From positions 1-64,000 of the forward strand of contig NZ_JAJFAX010000006.1 in NCBI RefSeq assembly GCF_019710475.1: a DNA stretch of 64,000 bases. Direction: 5' to 3'. Each line of letters opens with the position of its first letter. Position 1 is the first letter of the stretch. Position numbers and translations under genes: made by a program. The notes beneath the pieces were generated by a model that made no database searches, was not told where the DNA came from, and saw nothing but the letters and a program-made list of their open reading frames with translations. Of this stretch, positions 44,855-52,849 are shown piece by piece. This stretch comes from Glycomyces sp. TRM65418. Its GTDB lineage: Bacteria > Actinomycetota > Actinomycetes > Mycobacteriales > Micromonosporaceae.

Positions 44855-45937
44855 TCAGGAGTCCCGCTTGACGGCCTTCACCAGCAGGCCCTCGAAGACC
44901 TGGAGGGCCGCCGGGTCCACGTCGGCGCGCGACTCCTCCAAGGCCGCCTCCGCCTCGGCCACCAAGGCCTCGATCCGGTGCTCGGTGTCGGCCAGCGCGC
45001 CGGTGTCCATGAGGACCGCCCGCAGCCGCTCCACTCCGGCCTCGTCCAGGTCCGGATCGCCCAGGCCCGCGTCGAGCGCGGCCCGCTGCGCCGCATCGGC
45101 CCCGGCCCAGGCCCGCGCGATGAGGAACGTGTGCTTGCCTTCGCGCAGGTCGTCCCCGGCCGGCTTGCCCGTCTGCGCCGGGTCGCCGAACACGCCGAGC
45201 ACGTCGTCGCGCAGCTGGAACGCCTCGCCCAGCGGCAGCCCGATCGCCGAATAGCGCTCGCGGATCCGCACCGGAGCGCCCGCGAGCGACGCGCCGATCA
45301 GCAGCGGCCGCTCGATCGTGTACTTCGCCGACTTGTACCGGGCCACCTTCGCCGCGGTCGCCTCCGAGACGTCCCGCCGGACCTCCGAGAGCACGTCCAG
45401 GTACTGCCCGGCGCTCACCTCGGTGCGCATCAGGTCGAAGTCGCGCCGCGCCGCCGCGACCGCCGCCACGGGCATCCCCGCCGAGCACAGCAGCTCGTCC
45501 GACCACGCCAGGCACAGGTCGCCCAGCAGGATCGCCGCCGCCGTCCCGAACTCCTCGGGCCGGCCCGACCAGCCCTCGTCCCGGTGCAGGGCCGCGAAGC
45601 GCCGGTGGATCGAGGGCATCCCGCGCCGCGTGTCCGAACCGTCGATGAGGTCGTCGTGCATGAGCGCCGACGCCTGCAGCAGCTCCAGCGACGCGACGCA
45701 CGCGACCAGCTCGTCCGAGTCCGCGAGCCCCGCGCCCCGCGCGCCCCAGTACGCGAACGCCGGCCGCAGGCGCTTGCCGCCGCGCAGCACGAAATCGCGC
45801 ACGGCGTCGGCGTAGGCGCCGAGGCTCGGGTCGATCCCGCAGATGACGGCGGCCTGCCGGTCGAGGAAGGCGGTGAGGGCGGCGTCGATGCGCTCGTTGA
45901 GCTCCACGGTTCGAACCCTAGGCTCCTCCGCGTCCAT
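44855..45937 (-). CDS. polyprenyl diphosphate synthase (geranylgeranyl-type)
   Basis: A 360-residue trans-isoprenyl diphosphate synthase that joins isopentenyl diphosphate units to an allylic primer. The first Asp-rich motif is in LMHDDLIDGSDTRRG, and the second is FQLRDDVLGVFGDP with GKPAGDDLREGKHTFL. RGGKRLRPAFAYWG binds diphosphate. Chain length (C15-C25) cannot be fixed from sequence with confidence. The start is ATG 45935-45937; a GTG 28 bp inside is an alternative. It is divergent from metF, a common pairing in actinomycetes, with a 66-bp gap that holds a 12-bp palindrome. Confidence 0.9.
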   Translation of the reverse strand: MDAEEPRVRTVELNERIDAALTAFLDRQAAVICGIDPSLGAYADAVRDFVLRGGKRLRPAFAYWGARGAGLADSDELVACVASLELLQASALMHDDLIDGSDTRRGMPSIHRRFAALHRDEGWSGRPEEFGTAAAILLGDLCLAWSDELLCSAGMPVAAVAAARRDFDLMRTEVSAGQYLDVLSEVRRDVSEATAAKVARYKSAKYTIERPLLIGASLAGAPVRIRERYSAIGLPLGEAFQLRDDVLGVFGDPAQTGKPAGDDLREGKHTFLIARAWAGADAAQRAALDAGLGDPDLDEAGVERLRAVLMDTGALADTEHRIEALVAEAEAALEESRADVDPAALQVFEGLLVKAVKRDS

Positions 45938-45969
45938 CCCAACTATTGGGTGGCCCGCAGTGCAGGTCA

Positions 45970-45981
45970 GAACACGTGTTC
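45970..45981. promoter_or_regulatory. palindrome between the prenyl synthase gene and metF
   Basis: GAACACGTGTTC is a perfect 12-bp palindrome centred on CACGTG, overlapping the expected -35 position of metF (possible -10 TACCGT at 45991-45996). The binder is unknown. Confidence 0.45.
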
Positions 45982-46003
45982 CTGAACCGTTACCGTTGTC
46001 GGC

Positions 46004-46909
46004 ATGACACTCGGAACGCCCAGCGTGATGCCGCAGCAGGCCGCCAAGATCGGCGACCTGCTCCGCTCGGGCACGCCGAAGTTCTCCTTCGAGATGTTCC
46101 CGCCCCGCTCCGAGAAGGACGAGCAGATCCTGTGGCGCACGGTCCGCGCCCTGGAGGGCCTCGGCGCCGATTTCGTGTCCGTGACCTACGGCGCGGGCGG
46201 CTCCACGAGGCAGAAGACCGTCGAGACGACCGAGCGGATCAACGCCGAGACGACGCTGCTGACGATGGCGCACTGCACCGCCGTCGACCACTCCGTCGCC
46301 GAGCTGCGCAACCTCATCGGCCACTTCGCGAACGTGGGCGTGCGCAACATCCTCGCCCTGCGCGGCGACCCGCCGGGCGACCCGCGCGCCGAATGGGTCC
46401 GCCACCCCGAAGGGCTCCATTACGCCCGCGAGCTCGTCGAGCTCATCAAGCACTCCGGCGACTTCAGCGTGGGCGTCGCGGCCTTCCCCGAAGGCCACCC
46501 GCGCGACGCCGACTGGGAGACGGGCGTGCGCTACTTCGTGGAGAAGTGCCGCGCGGGGGCCGACTTCGCGATCACGCAGATCTTCTACCGGGTCGAGGAC
46601 TACCTGCGCCTGCGCGACGCCGTCGCCGCGGCCGGATGCGACATCCCGATCCTGCCGGGCATCATGCCCGTCACGAACATCAAGCAGATCGAGCGGTTCG
46701 CGATCCTGACCGGCATGGACTTCCCCGAGGACCTGGCCGCGCGCCTGCGCGCCGTCGAGGGCGACCGGGACGCCATCCGCGACATCGGCGTCGAGGTCGC
46801 CACCGACATGGGCTCGCGGCTCCTCGCCGAGGGCGCCCCGGGGCTGCACTTCACCACCCTGAACCACTCGCGCTCCACCAGGCGCGTCTGGCAGAACCTC
46901 CGCCGCTGA
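46004..46909 (+). CDS. metF: 5,10-methylenetetrahydrofolate reductase
   Basis: A 301-residue flavoprotein that reduces methylene-THF to methyl-THF for methionine synthesis. Family motifs are FSFEMFPPRSEKDEQ, DFVSVTYGAGGSTR, LALRGDPP and FAITQIFYRVEDY, all intact. No ribosome binding site precedes the ATG, and a TACCGT -10 ends 7 bp before it, so the mRNA is probably leaderless. It is divergent from the polyprenyl synthase gene. A hairpin (46935-46965) follows the stop. Confidence 0.96.
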   Translation: MTLGTPSVMPQQAAKIGDLLRSGTPKFSFEMFPPRSEKDEQILWRTVRALEGLGADFVSVTYGAGGSTRQKTVETTERINAETTLLTMAHCTAVDHSVAELRNLIGHFANVGVRNILALRGDPPGDPRAEWVRHPEGLHYARELVELIKHSGDFSVGVAAFPEGHPRDADWETGVRYFVEKCRAGADFAITQIFYRVEDYLRLRDAVAAAGCDIPILPGIMPVTNIKQIERFAILTGMDFPEDLAARLRAVEGDRDAIRDIGVEVATDMGSRLLAEGAPGLHFTTLNHSRSTRRVWQNLRR

Positions 46910-46934
46910 GGACCATCCGCCGACCCTCCGAACC

Positions 46935-46965
46935 CGACACCGCCATGCCGCGGCCCGCGGTGTCG
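46935..46965 (+). terminator. hairpin after metF
   Basis: CGACACCGC and GCGGTGTCG form a 9-bp stem about 25 bp past the metF stop, with no T-tract. Confidence 0.55.
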
Positions 46966-46982
46966 TCTACCCGATCGAGGGC

Positions 46983-47010
46983 TTGCGGTCACGTTTCGCA
47001 CCCGTAGAGT
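46983..47010 (+). promoter_or_regulatory. promoter of the membrane-protein gene at 47019
   Basis: TTGCGG (46983-46988) and TAGAGT (47005-47010) are spaced by 16 bp. The predicted transcription start near 47017 almost meets the ATG at 47019, so the mRNA would be close to leaderless. Confidence 0.45.
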
Positions 47011-47018
47011 CCTCTGCT

Positions 47019-47723
47019 ATGTCCGATGCTGCGAAGGCGCGTTCGGCGCCGTCTGCTACAACAAGATCCATGCGCACCCCAGTGCCCACTCACCCCTCGA
47101 CGTATGGAGCCACCTTGCGAACGCGCGTGCCCGCGGACTCCCTCGTAGGCAGGGTCATCCTCTCGGCTCGGTTCCAGCCGGGGGCCCTCGTCGGCGTCGG
47201 CCTCCTCGCGAGCCTCCTCGTCCCCCTCTGCGTCCTCGTCGGCGGACCGGTCATCCTGGCCGCGCTGCCGCTCATCGGCATCGGCGCGCTGGCCGAGGCC
47301 TCGTACATGCTCCTCGCCGCGCGGTCGGCGAACCTCTCCCGGCGGGTCATGGTGTTCGAACCGCTCGCCGCCCGCATGGCGGAGGCTGCCTGGCTGCTCG
47401 CGCTGTGGCTCCTCGGCGCGCCCGGATGGGCGGTCACGGTCACCGGGGCGCTGTGCTGGATGTACGTGCTCACACGCGCGCGGGCGCGGCAGGTCGGCCT
47501 CAACGACCTCGGCATGGTCACCCTGGGGGAGCGGTCGGTGCGCGAGGTCGTGGTCGCGCTCGGCTTCGGCGCGGCCGGGGTCATCGCCGTAGCGGGCGGC
47601 GGCCAGTACGAGGATTGGATCGGCGGCGCGGTCACGGTGGCCGTCACGGCGTGGATGCTCCTCGCGGCGCTCGGCCTGCTGCAGCTCGTGATCGTCGTCT
47701 CCACCGCCCTGCGCAACGACTGA
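47019..47723 (+). CDS. multi-pass membrane protein of unknown function
   Basis: A 234-residue protein with a soluble N-terminus of about 45 residues and about six membrane segments. The cytoplasmic motif ARQVGLNDLGMVTLGERSVR between helices resembles loops of actinomycete CDP-alcohol phosphatidyltransferase-related membrane proteins (DUF5941-like), but the catalytic Asp-rich CDP-alcohol motif is absent, so no enzyme activity is claimed. ATG 47019 is preferred for its promoter position; an ATG at 47070 is the alternative and would remove 17 residues. The TPR gene follows 40 bp downstream and may be cotranscribed. Confidence 0.65.
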   Translation: MSDAAKARSAPSATTRSMRTPVPTHPSTYGATLRTRVPADSLVGRVILSARFQPGALVGVGLLASLLVPLCVLVGGPVILAALPLIGIGALAEASYMLLAARSANLSRRVMVFEPLAARMAEAAWLLALWLLGAPGWAVTVTGALCWMYVLTRARARQVGLNDLGMVTLGERSVREVVVALGFGAAGVIAVAGGGQYEDWIGGAVTVAVTAWMLLAALGLLQLVIVVSTALRND

Positions 47724-47763
47724 CCGGAGGAATGCTCGGGCGTGTCGCCGTGTTGACCGGTGA

Positions 47764-48144
47764 ATGCGCTACGAAGACATCACCGACGACCAGATCGCCG
47801 CCTTCATCGACTCCGCCTCCCGGGACCGCCAGGTGCCCGAGGAGACCCAGCGGCTGCGCGACGCCGAGGAGATGCTCGCGCTGAAGGACCCGCTCGCCGC
47901 CCTGCAGTTCCTCGCGCCCCTGCTGCGCGACCACCCGGACCACCCGGACGTCATGCTCACGGCCGCGCGCGCCTACTTCAAGTCGGCGCAACTGAACAAG
48001 GCGCTGGAGCTCTCGGAGAAGATGGTCGAGGCCAACCCGGCGGACTTCTACGCCCGCCGGCTCCTCGGCCGCACGCTCCAGCGACTGGGCCGCACCGACG
48101 AGGCCCGCGGCCACCTGCGACTGATCGACGAGATCACCGAGTAA
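47764..48144 (+). CDS. tetratricopeptide repeat protein
   Basis: A 126-residue soluble protein made of about two TPR units (HPDHPDVMLTAARAYFKSAQ, NPADFYARRLLGRTLQRLGR) after a helical N-terminus. TPRs mediate protein-protein contact, and this one has no catalytic domain. Close relatives occur widely in actinomycetes without an assigned role. It is followed by a strong intrinsic terminator. Confidence 0.82.
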   Translation: MRYEDITDDQIAAFIDSASRDRQVPEETQRLRDAEEMLALKDPLAALQFLAPLLRDHPDHPDVMLTAARAYFKSAQLNKALELSEKMVEANPADFYARRLLGRTLQRLGRTDEARGHLRLIDEITE

Positions 48145-48218
48145 GCGGCCGCGCGGGCCGCGAAGCGCAGCGGGCCGCACGTTCTTTCGAACACCCGGTG
48201 TGATCCAGGCGAATTCTC

Positions 48219-48251
48219 GGGGTCGTGAACCGAACGGTTCACGACCCCTTT
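48219..48251 (+). terminator. intrinsic terminator after the TPR gene
   Basis: GGGGTCGTGAAC and GTTCACGACCCC form a perfect 12-bp stem with a 6-nt loop, followed by TTT. Confidence 0.8.
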
Positions 48252-48363
48252 CCCGTTGCCGCGCAATGACAGCACTGTCGGATGGACGACAATCCGTAGT
48301 GATCTCCTGATTCTGCGCGAAGTTGGGGGTTGGAAATGTCGTACCCCTGTGGTTCCATATTCC

Positions 48364-48379
48364 TCGAACGCAAGTTCGA
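48364..48379. promoter_or_regulatory. LexA (SOS) box upstream of the HEPN gene
   Basis: TCGAACGCAAGTTCGA matches the actinomycete/Gram-positive SOS box TCGAAC-N4-GTTCGA at every fixed position. It lies 21 bp before the gene's start, where LexA would block transcription. Confidence 0.85.
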
Positions 48380-48399
48380 ACAGGTTTAGGAGGCCCGCA

Positions 48400-48933
48400 A
48401 TGGCTGCTTCTCGACTGAACTCATCACGACCTGGGACCACCCGGTCCGGTTCGCCCGCGTCGATCCGCGGAGCGAGCTCGCCCCGACTGGTGCAGGCCGG
48501 CACCGTGCAGAACTCCCGCCTGCGCATCCCCGCCGACCAACTTCCCAACCGCTCCCCGCTGCAGCTCCTCGCCGCCGCCCGGGTCGACCTCGACGACGCG
48601 GCCGAACGCACCCGACCCGGCGAGCGCTACGCGGAGGCCCACATGGCCGCCCTCCGAGTGGCCGTGGCCGTACTCGCCGTGCGGGCGGGCGACGCCACGA
48701 GCCGAAGGCGTCCCGGACGTCCGTCGAGCACCTGGGAACTGCTCCGCGGCGTCGCTCCCGAGCTGGAGGAATGGGCCTCGCACTTCGCCCGCACCGCCCG
48801 CAAGCGGGTCCTGGCGCAGGCGGGCATCCCCGACATCGTCACGCCCGACGAGGCCGACGCGATCGTCGCCGACGCCCGCCGCTTCCTCGACGTGGTGATC
48901 CGACTCCTCGGCTTCAGCGCGCTCGCGCGCTGA
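48400..48933 (+). CDS. SAV_6107 family HEPN domain-containing protein
   Basis: A 177-residue protein that matches the actinomycete SAV_6107 HEPN family. A Ser/Arg-rich N-terminus of about 45 residues precedes the helical domain: SPLQLLAAARVDLDDAA, RYAEAHMAALRVAVAVLAV and TPDEADAIVADARRFLDVVI. HEPN domains are often RNases or nucleotide-binding helpers in stress and defence, but the RNase motif R-x4-6-H is not clearly present, so activity is uncertain. AGGAGG lies 6 nt before the ATG. A perfect LexA box precedes the gene, predicting DNA-damage induction. Its last codons (SALAR-stop) form the first unit of a 32-bp tandem repeat. Confidence 0.85.
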   Translation: MAASRLNSSRPGTTRSGSPASIRGASSPRLVQAGTVQNSRLRIPADQLPNRSPLQLLAAARVDLDDAAERTRPGERYAEAHMAALRVAVAVLAVRAGDATSRRRPGRPSSTWELLRGVAPELEEWASHFARTARKRVLAQAGIPDIVTPDEADAIVADARRFLDVVIRLLGFSALAR

Positions 48934-49108
48934 AGATTGAGCACGGTGGCGCGCTCGCGCGCTGAAGAGTGGGCCCGGTAGCGCGCTCGCGTGCTGAAGG
49001 ATGAGCACGGCAGCGCGCTCGTGCGCTGCAGGTTGGGCGCAGGACCGCGCTCACGCGCTGAAGGGCCGAACGAAGGCGCCGCTCGCGCGCTGACGGCGAC
49101 CGCAGCGC
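48917..49108 (+). repeat. six-copy 32-bp tandem repeat starting in the HEPN gene's stop region
   Basis: Units begin at 48917, 48949, 48981, 49013, 49045 and about 49077 with an exact 32-bp period. Each has GCGCGCTCGCGCGCTGAAG or a 1-3 base variant followed by a more variable 13 bp. The first unit encodes the last five residues and stop of the HEPN protein. Each of the first three units keeps a TGA in the same register. Confidence 0.88.
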
Positions 49109-49420
49109 ACGACCGCCGGTCAGCGCAGCCTCCATGAACCACTGCGCCGGCCCGACGGCGATCGCCTCCGCACAGGCGCGGAACGATGCCGGCGTCCGCA
49201 ACCGCCGGAACCGACTCATCGAGGTCCGGTCGATCCGCGATTCGCGTGACCCCGGCCGTGCCCCTCGGAACGCCCTCCCATCTGCGGAACGGGCGGTTAT
49301 ACGATTGCGGCTGGTGCTGGGCGTTCGCGAGAATGGACCCGGCCGCGGAGATGCCCACCAGCAACACACGGGCATCGCCGTTCCAACCGCCGATCGTTTC
49401 CTCCGAGGAGCTTTGAACCC
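49109..49420. other. gap before aspS without a gene
   Basis: There is no gene, tRNA or riboswitch that I can support. An AT-richer stretch (GGTTATACGATT, about 49295-49306) may hold the aspS -10 element, implying a leader of about 110 nt. Open frames here have no start signal or family match. Confidence 0.4.
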
Positions 49421-51208
49421 GTGTATCGGACACACCTCGCCGGCACGCTGAGTGCCGCTGACGTCGACCAGCAAGTCACCCTCGCCGGATGGGTGGCGCG
49501 TCGCCGCGATCACGGCGGGGTGGAGTTCGTGGATCTTCGCGACGCCTCGGGCGTCGTCCAGGTCGTCTTCCGCGACTCGGAGGCCGCCAAGGTCGCGCAC
49601 GAGCTGCGCAACGAGTTCTGCGTCTCCGTCACCGGCACCGTCGTGCGCCGCCCCGAAGGCAACGAGAACCCCGAGCTGCCGACCGGCGAGATCGAGATCA
49701 ACGCGACCGTCCTCGACGTGCTCTCCGAGTCCGCGCCGCTGCCGTTCCAGATCGACGACCACGTGGACGTCTCCGAGGACATCCGGCTGCGCCACCGCTA
49801 CCTCGACCTGCGCCGCACCGGCCCGAACCAGGCGATCCGCCTGCGCTCCAAGGCCAACCACATCGCCCGCAACCTCCTCGTCGAAGACGGCTACGTCGAG
49901 ATCGAGACTCCGACGCTGACCCGCTCGACTCCCGAGGGCGCCCGCGACTTCCTGGTGCCCGTGCGCCTCCAGCCCGGCACCTGGTACGCCCTCCCGCAGT
50001 CGCCGCAGCTGTTCAAACAGCTGCTCATGGTCGGCGGCTTCGAGAAGTACTTCCAGATCGCCCGCTGCTACCGCGACGAGGACTTCCGCGCCGACCGCCA
50101 GCCCGAGTTCACCCAGCTCGACATCGAGGCCTCCTTCGTGACCCAGGAGGACGTCATCGACCTGGGCGAGCGCATCGTCCAGGCCCTCTGGTCCGAGCTC
50201 GCCGGCTACGAGATCCAGCGCCCGCTGCCGCGGCTGACCTGGCACGACGCCATGGACCGCTACGGCTCCGACAAGCCCGACCTGCGTTTCGGCCAGGAGC
50301 TCGTGGAGCTCACCGACTACCTGCGCGGCACCGAGTTCCGCGTCTTCGCGGGCGCGATCGACGCGGGCGGCTACGTCGGCGCGGTCGTCATGCCCGGCGG
50401 GGCCTCCCAGACCCGCAAGGAACTCGACGGCTGGCAGGACTGGGCCAAGGCGCGCGGCGCCAAGGGCCTCGCCTACATCACCTTCAACGCCGAGACCGGC
50501 GAGCCGAAGGGCCCTGTCGCCAAGAACCTGTCCGAGGAGCACCTCGCCGGGCTCGCCGACGCCGTTGGGGCCAAGGCCGGCGACGCGGTCTTCTTCGCCG
50601 CCTCCGCCGACCGCCGCGACGCCCAGGAGCTGCTCGGCGCGGCCCGCCTCGAAGTCGGCCGCCGCTGCGGCCTCATCGACCCCGAGGCCTGGGCGTTCTG
50701 CTGGGTCGTCGACGCCCCGATGTTCGAGCGCACCGACGACGGCGGCTGGACCGCGATCCACCACCCCTTCACCTCGCCGAACCCCGAGTGGATCGACAAG
50801 TTCGAGACCGACCCCGCGAACGCGCTCACCTACGCGTACGACATCGTCTGCAACGGCAACGAGCTGGGCGGCGGTTCCATCCGTATCCACGACCCGAAGG
50901 TCCAGAGCCGCGTCTTCGACGTGCTCGGCCTGACGCAGGAGGACGCCGAGGAGAAGTTCGGCTTCCTCCTCGAAGGCCTCAAGTACGGCGCTCCGCCGCA
51001 CGGCGGCATCGCCCTCGGCTGGGACCGCGTCTGCGGGATCCTCGCCAAGGCCGACTCGATCCGCGACGTCATCGCCTTCCCGAAGTCCGGCGGCGGCGCC
51101 GACCCGCTGACCTCGGCTCCGACTCCGATCACGCCCGAGCAGCGCGCCGAAGCCGGGATCGACTTCGTGCCCGAGGAGGAAGCGGGTACCGACGCCGTAG
51201 CCGGTTAG
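49421..51208 (+). CDS. aspS: aspartyl-tRNA synthetase
   Basis: A 595-residue class II synthetase of bacterial type that charges tRNA-Asp. The N-terminal anticodon-binding OB fold (about 1-105) contains [20 protein letters not shown], followed by motif 1, motif 2 ([20 protein letters not shown]), the bacterial insertion GAD domain and motif 3 ([10 protein letters not shown]). The start is GTG 49421 with GAGGAG 10 nt upstream. Whether it is discriminating or also charges tRNA-Asn depends on genes outside the window. A perfect 13-bp hairpin follows. Confidence 0.97.
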   Translation: MYRTHLAGTLSAADVDQQVTLAGWVARRRDHGGVEFVDLRDASGVVQVVFRDSEAAKVAHELRNEFCVSVTGTVVRRPEGNENPELPTGEIEINATVLDVLSESAPLPFQIDDHVDVSEDIRLRHRYLDLRRTGPNQAIRLRSKANHIARNLLVEDGYVEIETPTLTRSTPEGARDFLVPVRLQPGTWYALPQSPQLFKQLLMVGGFEKYFQIARCYRDEDFRADRQPEFTQLDIEASFVTQEDVIDLGERIVQALWSELAGYEIQRPLPRLTWHDAMDRYGSDKPDLRFGQELVELTDYLRGTEFRVFAGAIDAGGYVGAVVMPGGASQTRKELDGWQDWAKARGAKGLAYITFNAETGEPKGPVAKNLSEEHLAGLADAVGAKAGDAVFFAASADRRDAQELLGAARLEVGRRCGLIDPEAWAFCWVVDAPMFERTDDGGWTAIHHPFTSPNPEWIDKFETDPANALTYAYDIVCNGNELGGGSIRIHDPKVQSRVFDVLGLTQEDAEEKFGFLLEGLKYGAPPHGGIALGWDRVCGILAKADSIRDVIAFPKSGGGADPLTSAPTPITPEQRAEAGIDFVPEEEAGTDAVAG

Positions 51209-51226
51209 CCCTACGATGTCGTAGTG

Positions 51227-51255
51227 GGCGGCCCGAGCCTGCGGCTCGGGCCGCC
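51227..51255 (+). terminator. terminator hairpin after aspS
   Basis: GGCGGCCCGAGCC and GGCTCGGGCCGCC form a perfect 13-bp stem with a TGC loop. Confidence 0.75.
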
Positions 51256-51387
51256 GCTCGTACGATGTGCCAGGTTGCCCCTCGATCACTCCGGCCCGGC
51301 AGGAGCCCATGAGCGGCGGCTGTGGTCCGTTAGCGGCCGATATATGTAACATGCGGCCGACGCAGGAGTAAGAGGAGCGGGTTCGAC

Positions 51388-52800
51388 GTGCAGAGCGGGA
51401 CCTTGGTGGCGGGTCGCTATCGACTTGATGAGCGGCTCGCCGCTGGCGGCATGGGGGAGGTCTGGAAAGGCACCGACACCCGTCTGCAGCGCGACGTCGC
51501 CATCAAGATACTCCACGCAGGACTGTCAAGCAACGACAAATTCCGCGCCCGGTTCCAACTCGAGGCCCGAGCCGTCGCCGCCCTCCAGTCGCCCGGCATC
51601 GTCGCCCTCTACGACTACGGCGAGGAGACCGGCGACGACGGCCTGGTCTCCTATCTGATCATGGAGCTCGTGCGGGGCCGCTCACTCGCCGAGATCCTGC
51701 GCGAGCGCGGGACCCTGCCCCCCGCCGAGGTCATGACGATCGTCGCGACCGCCGCCGACGCCCTCGAAGTCGCCCACCGCGGCGGCATCATCCACCGCGA
51801 CATCAAACCCGCGAACCTCCTCGTCGACGAGGACACCGGCTCGACCAAGATCGTCGACTTCGGCATCTCTGCAGCCCGGGGGGCCTCCGGCCTCACCGAG
51901 ACCGGCACGGTCATGGGCACCCTCGCATACGCCTCGCCCGAGCAGCTCAACGGCGCGGAACTGACCGGCGCGAGCGACGTCTACTCGCTCGGGATCGTCG
52001 CCTACGAGGCCCTCATGGGCCGCGCGCCGTTCGTCTCCGAAACGCCCGTCGCGGTCATGAACGGCCACATGACCCAGGCCCCGCCGCCGCTCTCCCGCGA
52101 GATCCCGGCGGGCATCGCCCAAGTGGTGCTCCAGGCGCTCCAGAAGGACCCGAAGTCCCGCTACACCTCCGCGGCGGAGATGGCCCGCTCGGCCCGCGAG
52201 GGCCGCGTCGTCACCGGCGGCATCCCCATCGGCGCCACGCCGCCGGCCGGCCAGACCCAGTACTTCGGCTCCGACCAGACCGCCCTGATGGGCGCGGCCG
52301 CGGCCGGGGCCGCGGGAGCCGGGAACACCGCCGAACAGCCGACCGGCCAAATGGCGCAGGAAGGCGAGAAGTCGAAGGCCGCCCCGTGGCTCATCACCGC
52401 CGCGGTGGTCGCGGCGGTCGCGCTCATCGGTGCGCTGATCTATGCGAACTGGAACCAAGACCGGAACACGAAGATCAGCGACGACGGCACGTCCAGCTCT
52501 TCCGCGCCGACTTCTCAGCAGGAGACCACCTCGGAAGAGGCGCCCACCACCGAGGACGACGACGACGGCAACGACGATGATTGGCAGCGGACCTCCGAGG
52601 CCCCCACCTCCGAGGAGCCGACCGAGACCGCCACGGCGAGCGAGACCCCGACAAGCGAGCCGACCACAAGCCAAGAGCCCACCACGGAAGAGGAGCCGAC
52701 CACGGAGGAGGAACCCCCGAGCCCCACGGATCCGATCTCCGAGGCCACTGGCGGCGGCGGCGGTGGTGGTGGCGGCGGCGGGGGCGAAGGCGCCCAGTAA
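51388..52800 (+). CDS. membrane Ser/Thr protein kinase
   Basis: A 470-residue Hanks-type kinase. The catalytic domain (about 8-270) is complete: Gly-rich loop LAAGGMGEVWKG, Lys in DVAIKIL, HRDIKPANLL, DFG in IVDFGIS, and activation loop TVMGTLAYASPEQL. A juxtamembrane Ala/Gly-rich segment leads to one membrane helix (about 332-351). The outer part has no PASTA repeats; it is a Thr/Ser/Glu/Pro-rich acidic stalk that ends in twelve consecutive glycines and EGAQ. The start is GTG. It probably phosphorylates cytoplasmic proteins in response to a wall signal, with an unusual sensor. Confidence 0.93.
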   Translation: MQSGTLVAGRYRLDERLAAGGMGEVWKGTDTRLQRDVAIKILHAGLSSNDKFRARFQLEARAVAALQSPGIVALYDYGEETGDDGLVSYLIMELVRGRSLAEILRERGTLPPAEVMTIVATAADALEVAHRGGIIHRDIKPANLLVDEDTGSTKIVDFGISAARGASGLTETGTVMGTLAYASPEQLNGAELTGASDVYSLGIVAYEALMGRAPFVSETPVAVMNGHMTQAPPPLSREIPAGIAQVVLQALQKDPKSRYTSAAEMARSAREGRVVTGGIPIGATPPAGQTQYFGSDQTALMGAAAAGAAGAGNTAEQPTGQMAQEGEKSKAAPWLITAAVVAAVALIGALIYANWNQDRNTKISDDGTSSSSAPTSQQETTSEEAPTTEDDDDGNDDDWQRTSEAPTSEEPTETATASETPTSEPTTSQEPTTEEEPTTEEEPPSPTDPISEATGGGGGGGGGGGGEGAQ

Positions 52801-52810
52801 GAAGCTTTGA

Positions 52811-52837
52811 CGGCCCGCGGATGCACTCCGCGGGCCG
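52811..52837. terminator. bidirectional hairpin after the kinase gene
   Basis: CGGCCCGCGG and CCGCGGGCCG form a perfect 10-bp stem with a 7-nt loop between convergent genes. Confidence 0.7.
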
Positions 52838-52849
52838 CGCTGCGGCTTC

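Noticed and set aside
48917-49108. CRISPR array
   Set aside because: The period is constant, but there are no unique spacers: the variable half is a drifting copy of the same unit, and no cas genes are near.
49134-49451. small gene overlapping the aspS start
   Set aside because: It overlaps the well-supported aspS start, lacks a ribosome binding site and has a composition typical of shadows.
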